Assembly: GCA_002315765.1 (NCBI GenBank)
Contig: DCIE01000070.1
Coordinates: 1-64,000 of the forward strand
Direction: 5' to 3'
DNA: 64,000 nucleotides
Source: Ruminococcaceae bacterium UBA1734
GTDB lineage: Bacteria > Bacillota > Clostridia > Oscillospirales > Acutalibacteraceae
Shown here: piece by piece, positions 43,602-52,892 of the stretch
Layout of the letters: every line of letters starts with the position of its first letter
How positions within the stretch are numbered: position 1 is the stretch's first letter
Position numbers and translations under genes: made by a program
The notes under the pieces: generated by a model
Databases searched by the model: none
What the model saw: only the letters and a program-made list of their open reading frames with translations
What the model was told of the DNA's origin: nothing

Positions 43602-44246
43602 ATGTATAAAAATCTTTTTCGTGCTCTTGAAAACAATAATATTAAACCTTACTACGCTGAAAATAAGGCTAAAGCTTTGGAAATTGTTAAGGAATTATTA
43701 TTTGAAAACGCCGTTATTACCGGCGGAGGTTCGGTTTCGGTAAATCAAATCGGCGTGAATGATTTATTAAAAAACGGCAATTACAACTACTTTGACAGAA
43801 ACAAAAAAGGAATTTCGGCAGATGAACAACTTAATGTATTTAAAGCGACTGTGGGTGCTGATTTTTATTTTTGTTCTACCAATGCTTTGACCGAAAACGG
43901 TGAGCTTATTAATGTTGACGGTAATTCCAACAGGATAAGTGCCATTGCCTTCGGTCCTAAAAAAGTAATTATGATTGTGGGTAAAAATAAGATAGTCAAA
44001 AATGTAGAAGAGGGAATACTAAGGGTTAAAAAAACAGCCGCACCTTTAAACTGTGAGAGATTGGGAATTGATAATCCCTGCAGAAAGCTCGGACATTGTA
44101 TATCCCTTGAAAATAATGATAACCCTTCAATGACCGACGGTTGTAACTGTTTGACAAGAATTTGCAGGAATTATCTTATTTCAGGCAAACAAAAGGACAA
44201 AGACAGAATAAACCTTATTTTGGTTGACGAGGATTTGGGTTATTGA
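43602..44246 (+). CDS. LUD-domain protein (LutC/DUF162-like)
   Basis: This 214-residue cytoplasmic protein of the LUD family is related to LutB/LutC lactate-utilisation proteins but of unknown substrate here. The N-terminal NAVITGGGSVSVNQIGVNDLL and the ADFYFCSTNALTENGELINVDGNSNRISAIAFGPKKVIMIVGKNKIV segment are family features. A Cys-rich tail (CERLGIDNPC...C...CNCLTRIC, about residues 160-205) may hold a metal or iron-sulfur cluster. The gene starts 2 bases after the mnmG stop, so it is transcribed with mnmE-mnmG. A link to tRNA modification is not established. Confidence 0.75.
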   Translation: MYKNLFRALENNNIKPYYAENKAKALEIVKELLFENAVITGGGSVSVNQIGVNDLLKNGNYNYFDRNKKGISADEQLNVFKATVGADFYFCSTNALTENGELINVDGNSNRISAIAFGPKKVIMIVGKNKIVKNVEEGILRVKKTAAPLNCERLGIDNPCRKLGHCISLENNDNPSMTDGCNCLTRICRNYLISGKQKDKDRINLILVDEDLGY

Positions 44247-44415
44247 TTTTTTTAGGTAATCCACCTGATATCATGGGAAAATCGTTTTCACTGTCGCTTG
44301 TGGGCTGGATTTGATATGTTCCGTATTTGTTTATCATATCGGCGGCATCTACAGGTTGACCGTGAACACTTTCTACACTGATTTCGGTATTTATTCTTTT
44401 CTTATCATTTTTCAT
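44215..44415 (-). CDS. Small hypothetical protein (66 residues)
   Basis: An ATG with GGTGAT 5-6 bases upstream opens a 66-codon frame that reads against the LUD gene's end (32-base overlap). The product is hydrophilic (SDSENDFPMISGGLPKKINNPNPRQ) with no membrane segment or recognisable domain. It might be a short spore- or stress-related protein, but nothing supports a specific call. The ribosome binding site makes it more credible than a chance ORF. Confidence 0.45.
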   Translation of the reverse strand: MKNDKKRINTEISVESVHGQPVDAADMINKYGTYQIQPTSDSENDFPMISGGLPKKINNPNPRQPK

Positions 44416-44501
44416 AATTTATCACCATATTTATCTTTGACAAATACGGTTTAAATATGTATAATAAAAAATGCTTTATTATTATGTTCGGAGGAATTAA
44501 A

Positions 44502-45815
44502 ATGTTAGACATAAGATTTATTTGTGAAAATCCTGATGTTGTTAAGGATAACATCAAGAAAAAGTTTAAAGAGGACAAGCTACCGTTAGTTGATAGCGTT
44601 ATCGAGCTTTATAAGGAAAAGTGCGATACCAATACAAAGGCTAATGATTTACGGGCAAACCGTAATAAAATCAGTAAACAAATCGGTATGTTAATGGGAC
44701 AAGGCAAAAAAGACGAAGCCGAAGAAATGAAACGACTTGTTTCTCAACAGGCCGAAGAATTAAAGGCTTTAGAGGATAGGGAAGCCGAGCTTGAAGCAAA
44801 GGTTAAGGAAATTCAAATGAAAATCCCTAACATTGTTGACGACAGTGTTCCTGTGGGAAAAGATGACAGTGAAAATGTGGAGGTTCAGCAGTTCGGAGAA
44901 CAAACCAATCCGGATTTTGAAGTTCCTTATCATACAGATATTATGGCTTTGTTTGACGGTATTGATAAAGAATCTGCAGGTAAGGTTGCCGGGGAAGGCT
45001 TTTATTATCTTTGCGGAGATATTGCCCGTATGCACTCTGCAGTAACTGCTTATGCCCGTGATTTTATGATTGATAAGGGCTTTACCTATTGTATCCCTCC
45101 CTTTATGATTCGTTCAAATGTTGTTACAGGTGTAATGAGTTTTGAAGAAATGGATGCAATGATGTACAAAATCGAAGGAGAAGATTTGTACCTTATCGGC
45201 ACTTCGGAACATTCAATGATTGGTAGATTTATCGATTCTATAACACCGGAAGAAAAATTACCTCTCACCCTTACAAGTTATTCTCCTTGCTTCCGTAAGG
45301 AAAAGGGTGCTCACGGCATTGAGGAAAGAGGTATTTACCGTATTCACCAGTTTGAAAAGCAGGAAATGATTGTAATTTGCAAACCCGAAGAGAGTATGGA
45401 ATGGTTTAACAAAATGTGGAGTTATTCCGTTGAGCTTTTCAGAAGTCTTGACATTCCCGTTCGTACCCTTGAGTGTTGCACAGGCGATTTGGCTGATTTA
45501 AAGGTTAAATCTTATGATGTTGAGGCTTGGAGTCCCAAGCAAAAGAAGTATTTTGAGGTTTGTTCCTGTTCTAACCTGGGCGATGCACAATCAAGAAGAC
45601 TCGGCATCAGGGTTAAGGATAAGGACGGCAAGAAGTATTTAGCACACACCCTTAACAATACGGTTGTCGCACCACCTCGTATGCTTATTGCACTTCTTGA
45701 GAATAATCTCACCTTTGACGGCGAGTATTACAGTGTAAAAATCCCCAAAGCCTTACAACCTTATATGGGCGGCAAAACCGAAATAAAGGCTATTAACAAA
45801 TATCAAGGTAAATAA
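44502..45815 (+). CDS. serS: Seryl-tRNA synthetase
   Basis: SerRS charges tRNA-Ser (and tRNA-Sec where present). The 437-residue class II enzyme has an N-terminal coiled-coil arm (about 30-110, rich in Glu/Lys/Ala). Motif 2 is seen as SYSPCFRKEKGAHGIEERGIYRIHQFEKQE, and motif 3 lies near HTLNNTVVAPPRMLIALLEN. Start ATG 44502 has CGGAGG about 8 bases upstream. No T-box fits the short upstream space. Sortase follows 3 bases after the stop. Confidence 0.95.
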   Translation: MLDIRFICENPDVVKDNIKKKFKEDKLPLVDSVIELYKEKCDTNTKANDLRANRNKISKQIGMLMGQGKKDEAEEMKRLVSQQAEELKALEDREAELEAKVKEIQMKIPNIVDDSVPVGKDDSENVEVQQFGEQTNPDFEVPYHTDIMALFDGIDKESAGKVAGEGFYYLCGDIARMHSAVTAYARDFMIDKGFTYCIPPFMIRSNVVTGVMSFEEMDAMMYKIEGEDLYLIGTSEHSMIGRFIDSITPEEKLPLTLTSYSPCFRKEKGAHGIEERGIYRIHQFEKQEMIVICKPEESMEWFNKMWSYSVELFRSLDIPVRTLECCTGDLADLKVKSYDVEAWSPKQKKYFEVCSCSNLGDAQSRRLGIRVKDKDGKKYLAHTLNNTVVAPPRMLIALLENNLTFDGEYYSVKIPKALQPYMGGKTEIKAINKYQGK

Positions 45816-45818
45816 TTT

Positions 45819-46604
45819 ATGAATTCTAAAGAAAATTCAGTTGAAAAGAAAAAAAGCAAAATATGGCTTGTTTTACTTATTTTGTTTCTTTTAATATTTT
45901 TGTTTTCCGCCGGAGTTATAGTATATAAATTTTTACCCTCAAAAAACAATTTGCCGGCTAAATACGAAAATTCTTCGAAAAATGTTTCAAGCATAGCTTC
46001 AAAGGTACTTGCAAAAAATCCCATAGATTTTAAGAGTCTTAAAAGTGATAACTGCGATGTTGTGGCGTGGATAAAGGTTGACGGCACCGTTATTGATTAC
46101 CCAATTTTAATGAGTGGCGTAACTAAGGAAGAAAACTTTTATAATTACCACGATATTAATTTAAAGTATAAAAAAGCCGGATGTATTTTTATACAAAAGA
46201 TTAATTCAAGTGATTTTTCCGATTTCAATACAATGGTTTACGGACACAATATGTTAAACGGTACAATGTTCGGTACCTTAAAGAAGTTCAGAAACAAGGA
46301 ATTTTTCAATAAAAACAGAAATATTTATATTTATTTGCCGGGAAAGATTTTGCAGTATGATATTGTTTCGGCTTTTGTTCATGACGACCGTCATATCCTT
46401 AATTCTTATAATTTTTATACCGATGAAGGAAAAAACGAGTTTATAGAACTTTGTAAAAATCCGAAATTTTTAGTTAAAAATATTAAAGATTCCATAGATT
46501 TGGATACCAATGACAAACTTGTAACCTTAAGCACCTGCACATCAGCGGAGCACGAAAGGTATCTTGTTGTTGGAAAGCTTATTAAAGAAACCGAAACAGA
46601 TTAA
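45819..46604 (+). CDS. srtB: Class B sortase
   Basis: This membrane-anchored transpeptidase attaches surface proteins to peptidoglycan. The 261 residues have a single N-terminal membrane helix (about 15-38) and a class B sortase fold. Catalytic His lies in VYGHNMLNGTMFG, Cys in LSTCTSAEHE (the usual TLxTC motif) and Arg in ERYLVVGK. It is 3 bases downstream of serS, so probably co-transcribed. No sortase substrate with a cell-wall sorting signal is seen in this window. Confidence 0.93.
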   Translation: MNSKENSVEKKKSKIWLVLLILFLLIFLFSAGVIVYKFLPSKNNLPAKYENSSKNVSSIASKVLAKNPIDFKSLKSDNCDVVAWIKVDGTVIDYPILMSGVTKEENFYNYHDINLKYKKAGCIFIQKINSSDFSDFNTMVYGHNMLNGTMFGTLKKFRNKEFFNKNRNIYIYLPGKILQYDIVSAFVHDDRHILNSYNFYTDEGKNEFIELCKNPKFLVKNIKDSIDLDTNDKLVTLSTCTSAEHERYLVVGKLIKETETD

Positions 46605-46643
46605 ATCCAAGGTGTTATTTAGCAGAAAGGTAAGGTCATAAAA

Positions 46644-47570
46644 ATGGCATATTATTTTAATCCTAAATCTTTCGGTGCCGTTTTTTCGCTTCCTTCTTCT
46701 ATTGTTGATGAGTGTATAAAATTAGCAACCGCTACGCAACTTAAGGTCGCACTTTATATTTACAGAAACTCTGCTTCCGGTATCGATGTTACCGAAATTT
46801 CACAAAAATTAGGAATTTCTTCCAATGATGTAGAGGATGCACTTGTTTTTTGGAAGCAAAGGGAAATTCTTTGTGATGACTCTTTGGATAATTTAAAAGA
46901 AAAAAACCTCAAGAAAGTTGCCACCGAAAAGAACGAAAAGCCTTCACGGAAGGATGTTGTTACCCGTGGTCTTGAAGATTCAAATATTGCTTTAATTTTA
47001 AGAGATGCTCAAATTAAATTCGGCAGAAACTTGAAAACCAACGAATCTTCAGCGCTTGTATATTTCTATGACGATTTGGGACTTGATGTTACTGTAATCT
47101 TGTTTTTGTTACAGTACGCCGTAAGTCTCGGCAAAATGAATGTAAGATTTCTCGAAAAAACTGCCGTTCGATGGGCAAATGAAGATGTATCTTCCGTTGC
47201 CGATGCCGAAAGCTTAATCTCAAGTGATATAAAAGCGGAGCTTTCTTGGAAAAGAGTTTTAAATTGCTTTGGAATAGAAAAAAGGAAGCCCAGCGAAAAA
47301 GAGTTGTCTTGTGCAAAATTATGGTTTGATGAATGGGCGCTTGATGATGAAGTGCTAACATTGGCTTATAATGTTTGTGTTGATACAAAATCTAAATTTT
47401 TATTTGGTTATACTGCAAAAATCATAGAAAATTGGAAGAAAGACGGTTTGGTTAAAGCTGAAAGCATTAAGGAATACTTGGCTTCAGGCTCGAACAGTAA
47501 GATTAGTAATGACTATGCGGCTTATGATTTGGACTTGTACGAAAAAATGATTGATTCGGAGGATAAGTGA
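46644..47570 (+). CDS. DnaD-domain replication initiation/primosome protein
   Basis: DnaD-type proteins remodel DNA and help load the helicase. The 308-residue protein has an N-terminal winged-helix (about 20-80, DECIKLATATQLKVALYIYRNSA...EISQKLGISSNDVEDAL). Two DnaB_2-type C-terminal helical modules follow, with the WFDEWALDDEVLTLAYNV and YTAKIIENWKKDGL segments. The ATG at 46644 follows AAAGG. It overlaps the next gene region tightly (2 bases between stop and start of the ATPase), so the pair is an operon and a predicted helicase-loading unit. Confidence 0.85.
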   Translation: MAYYFNPKSFGAVFSLPSSIVDECIKLATATQLKVALYIYRNSASGIDVTEISQKLGISSNDVEDALVFWKQREILCDDSLDNLKEKNLKKVATEKNEKPSRKDVVTRGLEDSNIALILRDAQIKFGRNLKTNESSALVYFYDDLGLDVTVILFLLQYAVSLGKMNVRFLEKTAVRWANEDVSSVADAESLISSDIKAELSWKRVLNCFGIEKRKPSEKELSCAKLWFDEWALDDEVLTLAYNVCVDTKSKFLFGYTAKIIENWKKDGLVKAESIKEYLASGSNSKISNDYAAYDLDLYEKMIDSEDK

Positions 47571-47572
47571 TT

Positions 47573-48529
47573 ATGAATAAAAACAATGCCTATGCAATCA
47601 TTTTAGATGAACAGAAAAAAGAACTTCGCCAAAGAAAATACGCTTATGATAATAAATTGGAAAATTTAAAAATCACCAATAAGGAATATACAGATATTTG
47701 TAATAAAATGTCTGCTATTTGTTCTCAAACGGTTACTCTTAGTTTATCAGGTAATACTAAGCGGGTTGAGGAGCTTGGTGTTGAGTTTTCAAAGCTTAAG
47801 AAAGTTAAAGAAGCTTTATTGGCTGCTGAAAATATTGAGCCCTTTAAGTATAATTGTAATTTATGTAATGATGAAGGCACTGTAAACGGAGAATATTGCT
47901 CCTGCGTTAAAAACAAGGCTAAAAAATTAATTGCCCGGGAATATTCCGAAAATATCCCCCTTAATGATTGTTCTTTTGAGAATTTTAACCTTAATTATTA
48001 TACCGATGAGGTTATCGGTGATGTTTCTCCGAAAAAAAGAATGACATCAATATTCAAATTTTTAAAGGAATACACCATCAATTTCAATCCCAATACATCT
48101 GAAAATATTTTGGTTTGCGGAGGAACCGGACTCGGCAAAACCCATTTATCTCTTGCAATTTTAAAAGAACTTATTAATAGGGAATATAATGTTTTGTATT
48201 TTCCTTCCTTTAATTTGTTTACAAAAATTGAAAATGAACATTTTAATTTACATGTAAATACTACATATGACAGCATTTTGGATTGCGACCTTCTGATTAT
48301 TGACGATTTAGGCAGCGAATGTTTGTCGCCTTACGGTCAATCGGTGTTTTATCATATTATTAATTCAAGAATTTTGTCTAAAAAACCTACGATTATTAAT
48401 ACCAATCTTACAATGCGTGATATAGAAATCAAATATTCACCCAGAGTTTCTTCGAGAATTATGGGACTTTATGTTACCAAAAAATTTATCGGTAAGGATA
48501 TTAGACAGTTAAAATTAATGGAGAAATAG
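47573..48529 (+). CDS. DnaC/DnaI-like AAA+ helicase loader
   Basis: This AAA+ ATPase is predicted to load the replicative helicase. The 318 residues show a helical N-terminal part with a cysteine cluster CNLCNDEGTVNGEYCSC (about 98-114), like the zinc site of DnaI-type loaders. Walker A GGTGLGKTHLS (about 179) and Walker B LLIIDDLGSE follow, with sensor-1 NTNL. ATG 47573 has GGAGG about 11 bases upstream. The pairing with the DnaD-like gene is typical of Firmicutes and Gram-positive elements. Confidence 0.88.
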   Translation: MNKNNAYAIILDEQKKELRQRKYAYDNKLENLKITNKEYTDICNKMSAICSQTVTLSLSGNTKRVEELGVEFSKLKKVKEALLAAENIEPFKYNCNLCNDEGTVNGEYCSCVKNKAKKLIAREYSENIPLNDCSFENFNLNYYTDEVIGDVSPKKRMTSIFKFLKEYTINFNPNTSENILVCGGTGLGKTHLSLAILKELINREYNVLYFPSFNLFTKIENEHFNLHVNTTYDSILDCDLLIIDDLGSECLSPYGQSVFYHIINSRILSKKPTIINTNLTMRDIEIKYSPRVSSRIMGLYVTKKFIGKDIRQLKLMEK

Positions 48530-48575
48530 TCATATTGTACATATATCACAAATTGTATAAAATTGTTAATTTTTG

Positions 48576-48604
48576 TTGAAATTGAAGTTTTGATGTGATA
48601 TAAT
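48576..48604 (+). promoter_or_regulatory. Sigma-A promoter of the polysaccharide gene group
   Basis: TTGAAA (48576-48581) and TATAAT (48599-48604) are 17 bases apart, about 55 bases upstream of the sugar transferase start. The 130-base gap before it marks a transcription break after the dnaC-like gene. Confidence 0.8.
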
Positions 48605-48658
48605 GTCAATGCTTATTTTGGTTTAATGTTATCATTGCTTTAATTCTTATGTAAAGGT

Positions 48659-49294
48659 TTGAGTAAACTGAACAATAAATGTATTTACCGTTTTGTAAAA
48701 AGACTACTTGATATTATTTTTTCTTTAATCGGTATAATTATTACATCACCGATTTTAATAGTTGTTTCATTGCTTGTTAAGTTTTGGGATTTCGGTCCCG
48801 TGATTTACAAATCCCCGAGAATTGGACTTAACGGCAGAAAAATCGGGGTTCTTAAATTCAGGAGTATGAAAGTAGGCTCCGACCATTTGGAAGACTTTTT
48901 TTCAAAGGAAGAACTCGACAGTTTTAAAAGCGAGTTCAAGATTGAGCATGACCGCCGTGTTACCGGCATTGGTAAATTTATTAGAAAGACAAGCATTGAT
49001 GAGTTACCTCAGTTATTCAATGTTTTGATTGGTGATATGTCCCTTGTGGGACCAAGGCCCATAACCGAAGAAGAACTGCAAAAGTACGGTAACGACCGTG
49101 ATTTGCTTTTATCGGTTAAACCTGGTGCTACCGGTCTTTGGCAATGTTCAGGTAGAAACAAACTAACCTATACCGACGGTAAAAGACAGGCGATTGAGCT
49201 TAAATATGTAAGAGAGCAATCTTTTTTATTGGATTTAAAAATCATTTTTAAAACATTTTTGGCTGTATTTAAGTATGATGATATTGTTCAGTGA
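48659..49294 (+). CDS. Undecaprenyl-phosphate sugar phosphotransferase
   Basis: This bacterial sugar transferase (WcaJ/PglC-related) puts the first sugar-phosphate on undecaprenyl phosphate for surface glycan assembly. The 211-residue protein has a membrane helix (about 17-42) and the catalytic domain with GPVIYKSPRIGLNGRKIGVLKFRSM. TSIDELPQLFNVLIGDMSLVGPRP and LSVKPGATGLWQCSGRN follow, all family motifs. The TTG start is the best available codon; AAAGG is very close to it, so the exact start is uncertain. Confidence 0.9.
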   Translation: MSKLNNKCIYRFVKRLLDIIFSLIGIIITSPILIVVSLLVKFWDFGPVIYKSPRIGLNGRKIGVLKFRSMKVGSDHLEDFFSKEELDSFKSEFKIEHDRRVTGIGKFIRKTSIDELPQLFNVLIGDMSLVGPRPITEEELQKYGNDRDLLLSVKPGATGLWQCSGRNKLTYTDGKRQAIELKYVREQSFLLDLKIIFKTFLAVFKYDDIVQ

Positions 49295-49310
49295 TTTTCA
49301 GGAGATTTGA

Positions 49311-50087
49311 ATGAAGGATATTAAGGTAATTGTTGCAACGCATAAGAATTATAATATGCCTAAAGATTCTATGTATCTACCTCTTCAGGTAGGCGCAGAG
49401 GGTAAGGTATCTCTTGGATATACTCCCGATAATACCGGCGATAATATTTCCGAAAAAAATCCCTATTTTTGCGAATTGACGGGAATGTACTGGGCTTGGA
49501 AAAACCTTAATAACGATTATATCGGGCTTGTGCATTATCGTAGACATTTTGTATCACAAAGAAAGTCTAAGGATTTTTTTGATTGTGTTTTGTCGTTAAG
49601 CCAAGCCGACAAAATGCTTAATGAAGCCGATGTTATCTTGCCTAAACTTCGTAATTATTATATTGAAAATTTATATGACCATTATAAGCACACTATGTAT
49701 ATTGAGCCCCTTGATGAGGCAGGGGAAATACTAAAAGAATTTTATCCCGAGTATTCTGATGAGTTTAATCTTTTAAAAACACGCAAAACTGCCCATATGT
49801 TTAATATGTTTATAATGAAACGGGAAGTTTTTTGCGACTACTGTCAGTGGATTTTTGATATTCTTGATAAACTTGACCAACGAATTGATAAGTCCCGGTA
49901 TGATTCTTTTCACGCAAGGTATTTAGGTAGAATTAGCGAACTGCTTTTAGATGTTTATATTAATACAAACAATATTAAATATGTTGAGGCAAGGGTTTCA
50001 AGCCCCGAAAAGACAAATTGGCTTGTTAAAGGTTCAGGTTTTTTAAAAGCAAAGTTTTTCGGTTCAAAGTACGGAAAAAGTTTTTAA
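49311..50087 (+). CDS. DUF4422 glycosyltransferase-like protein
   Basis: This 258-residue protein has the DUF4422 domain found in surface polysaccharide loci and thought to be glycosyltransferases. It opens VIVATHKNYNMPKDSMYLPLQVG, then NPYFCELTGMYWAWKN, DYIGLVHYRRHF and AHMFNMFIMKREVFCDYCQWIFDIL, all characteristic. No membrane segment is seen. It lies 16 bases after the sugar transferase, so the two probably act in sequence on the same glycan. Sugar specificity is unknown. Confidence 0.88.
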   Translation: MKDIKVIVATHKNYNMPKDSMYLPLQVGAEGKVSLGYTPDNTGDNISEKNPYFCELTGMYWAWKNLNNDYIGLVHYRRHFVSQRKSKDFFDCVLSLSQADKMLNEADVILPKLRNYYIENLYDHYKHTMYIEPLDEAGEILKEFYPEYSDEFNLLKTRKTAHMFNMFIMKREVFCDYCQWIFDILDKLDQRIDKSRYDSFHARYLGRISELLLDVYINTNNIKYVEARVSSPEKTNWLVKGSGFLKAKFFGSKYGKSF

Positions 50088-50090
50088 TAA

Positions 50091-50114
50091 TAAGGGTAGT
50101 TTTTACTACTCTTA
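50091..50114 (+). terminator. Hairpin between DUF4422 and LCP genes
   Basis: TAAGGGTAGT (50091-50100) pairs with ACTACTCTTA (50105-50114), 9 of 10 positions, with a TTTT loop. No T-run follows, so attenuation rather than full stop is likely. Confidence 0.4.
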
Positions 50115-50138
50115 ATTTATGCAATAGAGGTATGTATA

Positions 50139-51236
50139 ATGGATAACAACGAGAAGGATTTAATGAGTTTTTCAAACAGCGAAAATATTGATATAAGCAG
50201 TAGCAGTCATAGTAAACATTCTGCGAAAAAAAGAAAACGCAAAAAAAGTAAAAAAAGAACCTTAAAAATTCTTTGCATTATTTTGGCTGTGATTTTTGCC
50301 TTGTTAGCTGCCGGTTTAATATTTGCCAATTCACTGCTTGGCAAGGTTAATAAATCTAAGGATTTCAATGAAGATTCTCTTGGTGCAAATGATGTATTTA
50401 AAGACAGTAATGTTAAGAATATTGCCTTTTTCGGTATTGACTCAAGAAAGAATTCTTTTTCCGGCAGGTCGGATTCTATAATGATTGTAACCCTTGATAA
50501 AAAGCACGATAAGATTAAACTTTCTTCAATCGCAAGAGATACTTATGTTGCCATTGACGGACACGACCATGATAAACTTACCCATGCTTATGTTTTCGGC
50601 GGTGCGGAACTGGCAGTTAAAACATTAAACCAAAACTTTAATCTTGATATTACCGATTATGTAACAACCAATTTCTTTGGATTTACTTCATTAATTGACA
50701 GTATCGGTGGGGTAGAGTTGGATGTTGATTCTCAGGAAATGGATATAATTAATAATAAATATTACAGAGAGTTAAACAGAATAGGACTTACTTACGATAA
50801 GCTTACAACTACAGGAATGCAAACCTTAACCGGTGCCCAAGCACTTGCATATTCAAGAAACAGATATTCCGCCGGTGGCGATGTTGACCGTGGTAACAAA
50901 CAAAAGGAAGTACTGTCTGTTGTTTACGACAAGGTTAAAAAGGTTTCCTTAACAAAATACCCCGGTATGGTTTCATCTTTGCTTGAAAACTGCGAAACAT
51001 CTCTTTCAAATAAGGAAATACTCGGTTATGCCGCCTGGGCAGCAACAAGTTCTCCTACGATTGAAAACCTTTCATTACCCGATAAGGAATGTAATCCAAA
51101 GAGTGGTAGCGAAGCTTTTAAGAACGGTGTTTGGTACTACTTCTACGATATGGATATTGCTACAAAGAAGTTGCACGATTTCATTAACGATGTTATGCCA
51201 TCATCTTCTTCCGAAACATCAAGTGTAGCAAATTAA
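50139..51236 (+). CDS. LytR-CpsA-Psr (LCP) family glycopolymer ligase
   Basis: LCP proteins transfer glycopolymers from lipid carriers onto peptidoglycan. The 365 residues have a Ser-rich and then strongly basic cytoplasmic N-terminus (KHSAKKRKRKKSKKRTLK), one membrane helix (about 47-68) and an extracellular LCP domain. Motifs NIAFFGIDSRKNSFSGRSDSIMIVTLD, SSIARDTYVAIDG, KLTHAYVFGG and GAQALAYSRNRYSAGGDVDRGNKQ include the conserved Arg and Asp for polyprenyl-phosphate binding. Its position after two glycan-assembly genes fits attachment of that polymer. Confidence 0.93.
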   Translation: MDNNEKDLMSFSNSENIDISSSSHSKHSAKKRKRKKSKKRTLKILCIILAVIFALLAAGLIFANSLLGKVNKSKDFNEDSLGANDVFKDSNVKNIAFFGIDSRKNSFSGRSDSIMIVTLDKKHDKIKLSSIARDTYVAIDGHDHDKLTHAYVFGGAELAVKTLNQNFNLDITDYVTTNFFGFTSLIDSIGGVELDVDSQEMDIINNKYYRELNRIGLTYDKLTTTGMQTLTGAQALAYSRNRYSAGGDVDRGNKQKEVLSVVYDKVKKVSLTKYPGMVSSLLENCETSLSNKEILGYAAWAATSSPTIENLSLPDKECNPKSGSEAFKNGVWYYFYDMDIATKKLHDFINDVMPSSSSETSSVAN

Positions 51237-51257
51237 CAGCTTAAATATAATATAGCA

Positions 51258-51291
51258 ACAGCCACCGCAAGTAATAAATTGCGGTGGCTGT
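51258..51291. terminator. Bidirectional terminator between the LCP gene and guaB
   Basis: ACAGCCACCGCAA (51258-51270) pairs perfectly with TTGCGGTGGCTGT (51279-51291), a 13-bp stem with an 8-base loop. ATTTTTATT follows on the plus strand. The gene on the other strand ends at 51323, so it can serve both. Confidence 0.88.
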
Positions 51292-51322
51292 AATTTTTAT
51301 TAAGTGAATAATTAATAATTGT

Positions 51323-52831
51323 TTATTTTATTGTACCGAGAGAAGTTTCCTTTTGAATAACATCATGTGCTCCGCCTTCAACAATACTTGTTGCAGAAAC
51401 AAGGGTTAGTTTTGCATTCTTTCTGAAATCAGGAATGTTCAGTGAGCCGCAATTACACATTGTGGATTTAACCTTGCTGAGTGATAAAGCAACATTGTCT
51501 TTTAGGGCACCGGCATAGGGAACATAGGAGTCAACGCCTTCTTCAAAGTGAAGCTTTTTGTCGCCGCCTAAATCGTATCTTTGCCAATTTCTTGCTCTGT
51601 TTGAACCTTCGCCCCAATACTCCTTATAGTAATTGCCGTTTAGCGAAACACGGTTTGTGGGACTTTCGTCAAATCTTGCGAAATATCTTCCCAGCATTAA
51701 GAAATCGGCACCCATAGCAAGTGCCAATGTCATATGATGGTCATGAACAATTCCTCCGTCGGAACAAACCGGAATATAAATTCCTGTTTCCTCAAAGTAT
51801 TCATCACGGGCGTTGCAAACATCAATTAATGCAGTGGCTTGTCCTCGACCGATACCTTTTGTTTCTCGGGTAATGCAAATCGAACCGCCTCCGATACCGA
51901 CTTTAATAAAATCGGCACCTGCTTTGGCAAGGAATAAAAATCCTTCCTTATCTACTACATTACCGGCGCCGACCTTTACGGTATCGCCGTATTTTTCTCT
52001 GATAAAAGAAATTGTTCTTGACTGCCATTCGCTAAATCCTTCCGAGGAATCAATGCAAAGAACATCGGCACCTGCTTCGATTAATGCAGGAACTCTTTCT
52101 TCATAGTCTCTTGTGTTAATTCCGGCACCAACGACATATCTTTTTTGACTGTCTAACAATTCACACGGATTTTCTTTGTGAGCTTCATAGTCTTTTCTAA
52201 AGACAAAATACTTAAGTTTTCCGTCCTTATCAAGGATGGGTAGGGAATTGAGTTTGTTATCCCAAATAATATCGTTAGCTTCCTTTAAAGAGGTGTTTTC
52301 CGGTGCAACAATCAGTTTTTCCAACGGTGTCATAAAGTCTTTAACAAGTGTATCTGCACTCATACGGCTGACACGGTAATCACGGCTTGTAACAATACCC
52401 AAAAGTTTTCCGTTTTCAGTACCGTCAGAGGTAACTGCAATGGTGGAATGTCCGTTTTTCTCTTTTAAATCTAAAATATCTTTTAATGTGCTTTCAGGTG
52501 AAATATTAGAATCGCTGATAACAAAACCTGCTTTATATGCTTTTGCACGGGCTACCATTTTTGCTTCGTCTTCAACCGATTGAGAACCGTAAATGAAGGA
52601 AACACCGCCTTCTTTAGCAAGAGCAACAGCCAACCTTTCGCCCGAAACAGACTGCATTATGGCGGATGTTAGGGGAATGTTCATTGAAATTGCCGGTTCT
52701 TCGCCTTTTTTGAATTTAACAAGGGGAGTTTTAAGGGAAACATTTGCCGGAATACATTCCGAAGAAGAATATCCGGGAACCAATAAATACTCGTTGAAAG
52801 TATGAGAAATCTCTTTAAAATAATAAGCCAT
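51323..52831 (-). CDS. guaB: IMP dehydrogenase
   Basis: IMPDH oxidises IMP to XMP, the committed step to GMP. The 502-residue protein has the TIM barrel with two inserted CBS domains (about 100-215, including [24 protein letters not shown]). The catalytic-loop cysteine sits in [20 protein letters not shown] rather than the common GPGSICTTR version, a recognised variant of the family. [31 protein letters not shown] completes the site. ATG 52831 is chosen because GGAGGG lies about 6 bases upstream. It has its own promoter (52861-52889). Confidence 0.93.
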   Translation of the reverse strand: MAYYFKEISHTFNEYLLVPGYSSSECIPANVSLKTPLVKFKKGEEPAISMNIPLTSAIMQSVSGERLAVALAKEGGVSFIYGSQSVEDEAKMVARAKAYKAGFVISDSNISPESTLKDILDLKEKNGHSTIAVTSDGTENGKLLGIVTSRDYRVSRMSADTLVKDFMTPLEKLIVAPENTSLKEANDIIWDNKLNSLPILDKDGKLKYFVFRKDYEAHKENPCELLDSQKRYVVGAGINTRDYEERVPALIEAGADVLCIDSSEGFSEWQSRTISFIREKYGDTVKVGAGNVVDKEGFLFLAKAGADFIKVGIGGGSICITRETKGIGRGQATALIDVCNARDEYFEETGIYIPVCSDGGIVHDHHMTLALAMGADFLMLGRYFARFDESPTNRVSLNGNYYKEYWGEGSNRARNWQRYDLGGDKKLHFEEGVDSYVPYAGALKDNVALSLSKVKSTMCNCGSLNIPDFRKNAKLTLVSATSIVEGGAHDVIQKETSLGTIK

Positions 52832-52860
52832 AACGCCCTCCAAAAAAATATATTTTTACA

Positions 52861-52889
52861 ATTATATAAAATTTAAGAATAAAAGTCAA
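52861..52889 (-). promoter_or_regulatory. Sigma-A promoter of guaB
   Basis: On the minus strand TTGACT (52884-52889) and TATAAT (52861-52866) are 17 bases apart, about 30 bases upstream of the guaB start. Confidence 0.75.
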
Positions 52890-52892
52890 GAA

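Noticed and set aside
44416..44501. T-box leader before serS (and before metG)
   Set aside because: The upstream spaces are too short for a T-box and no T-box core sequence is seen.
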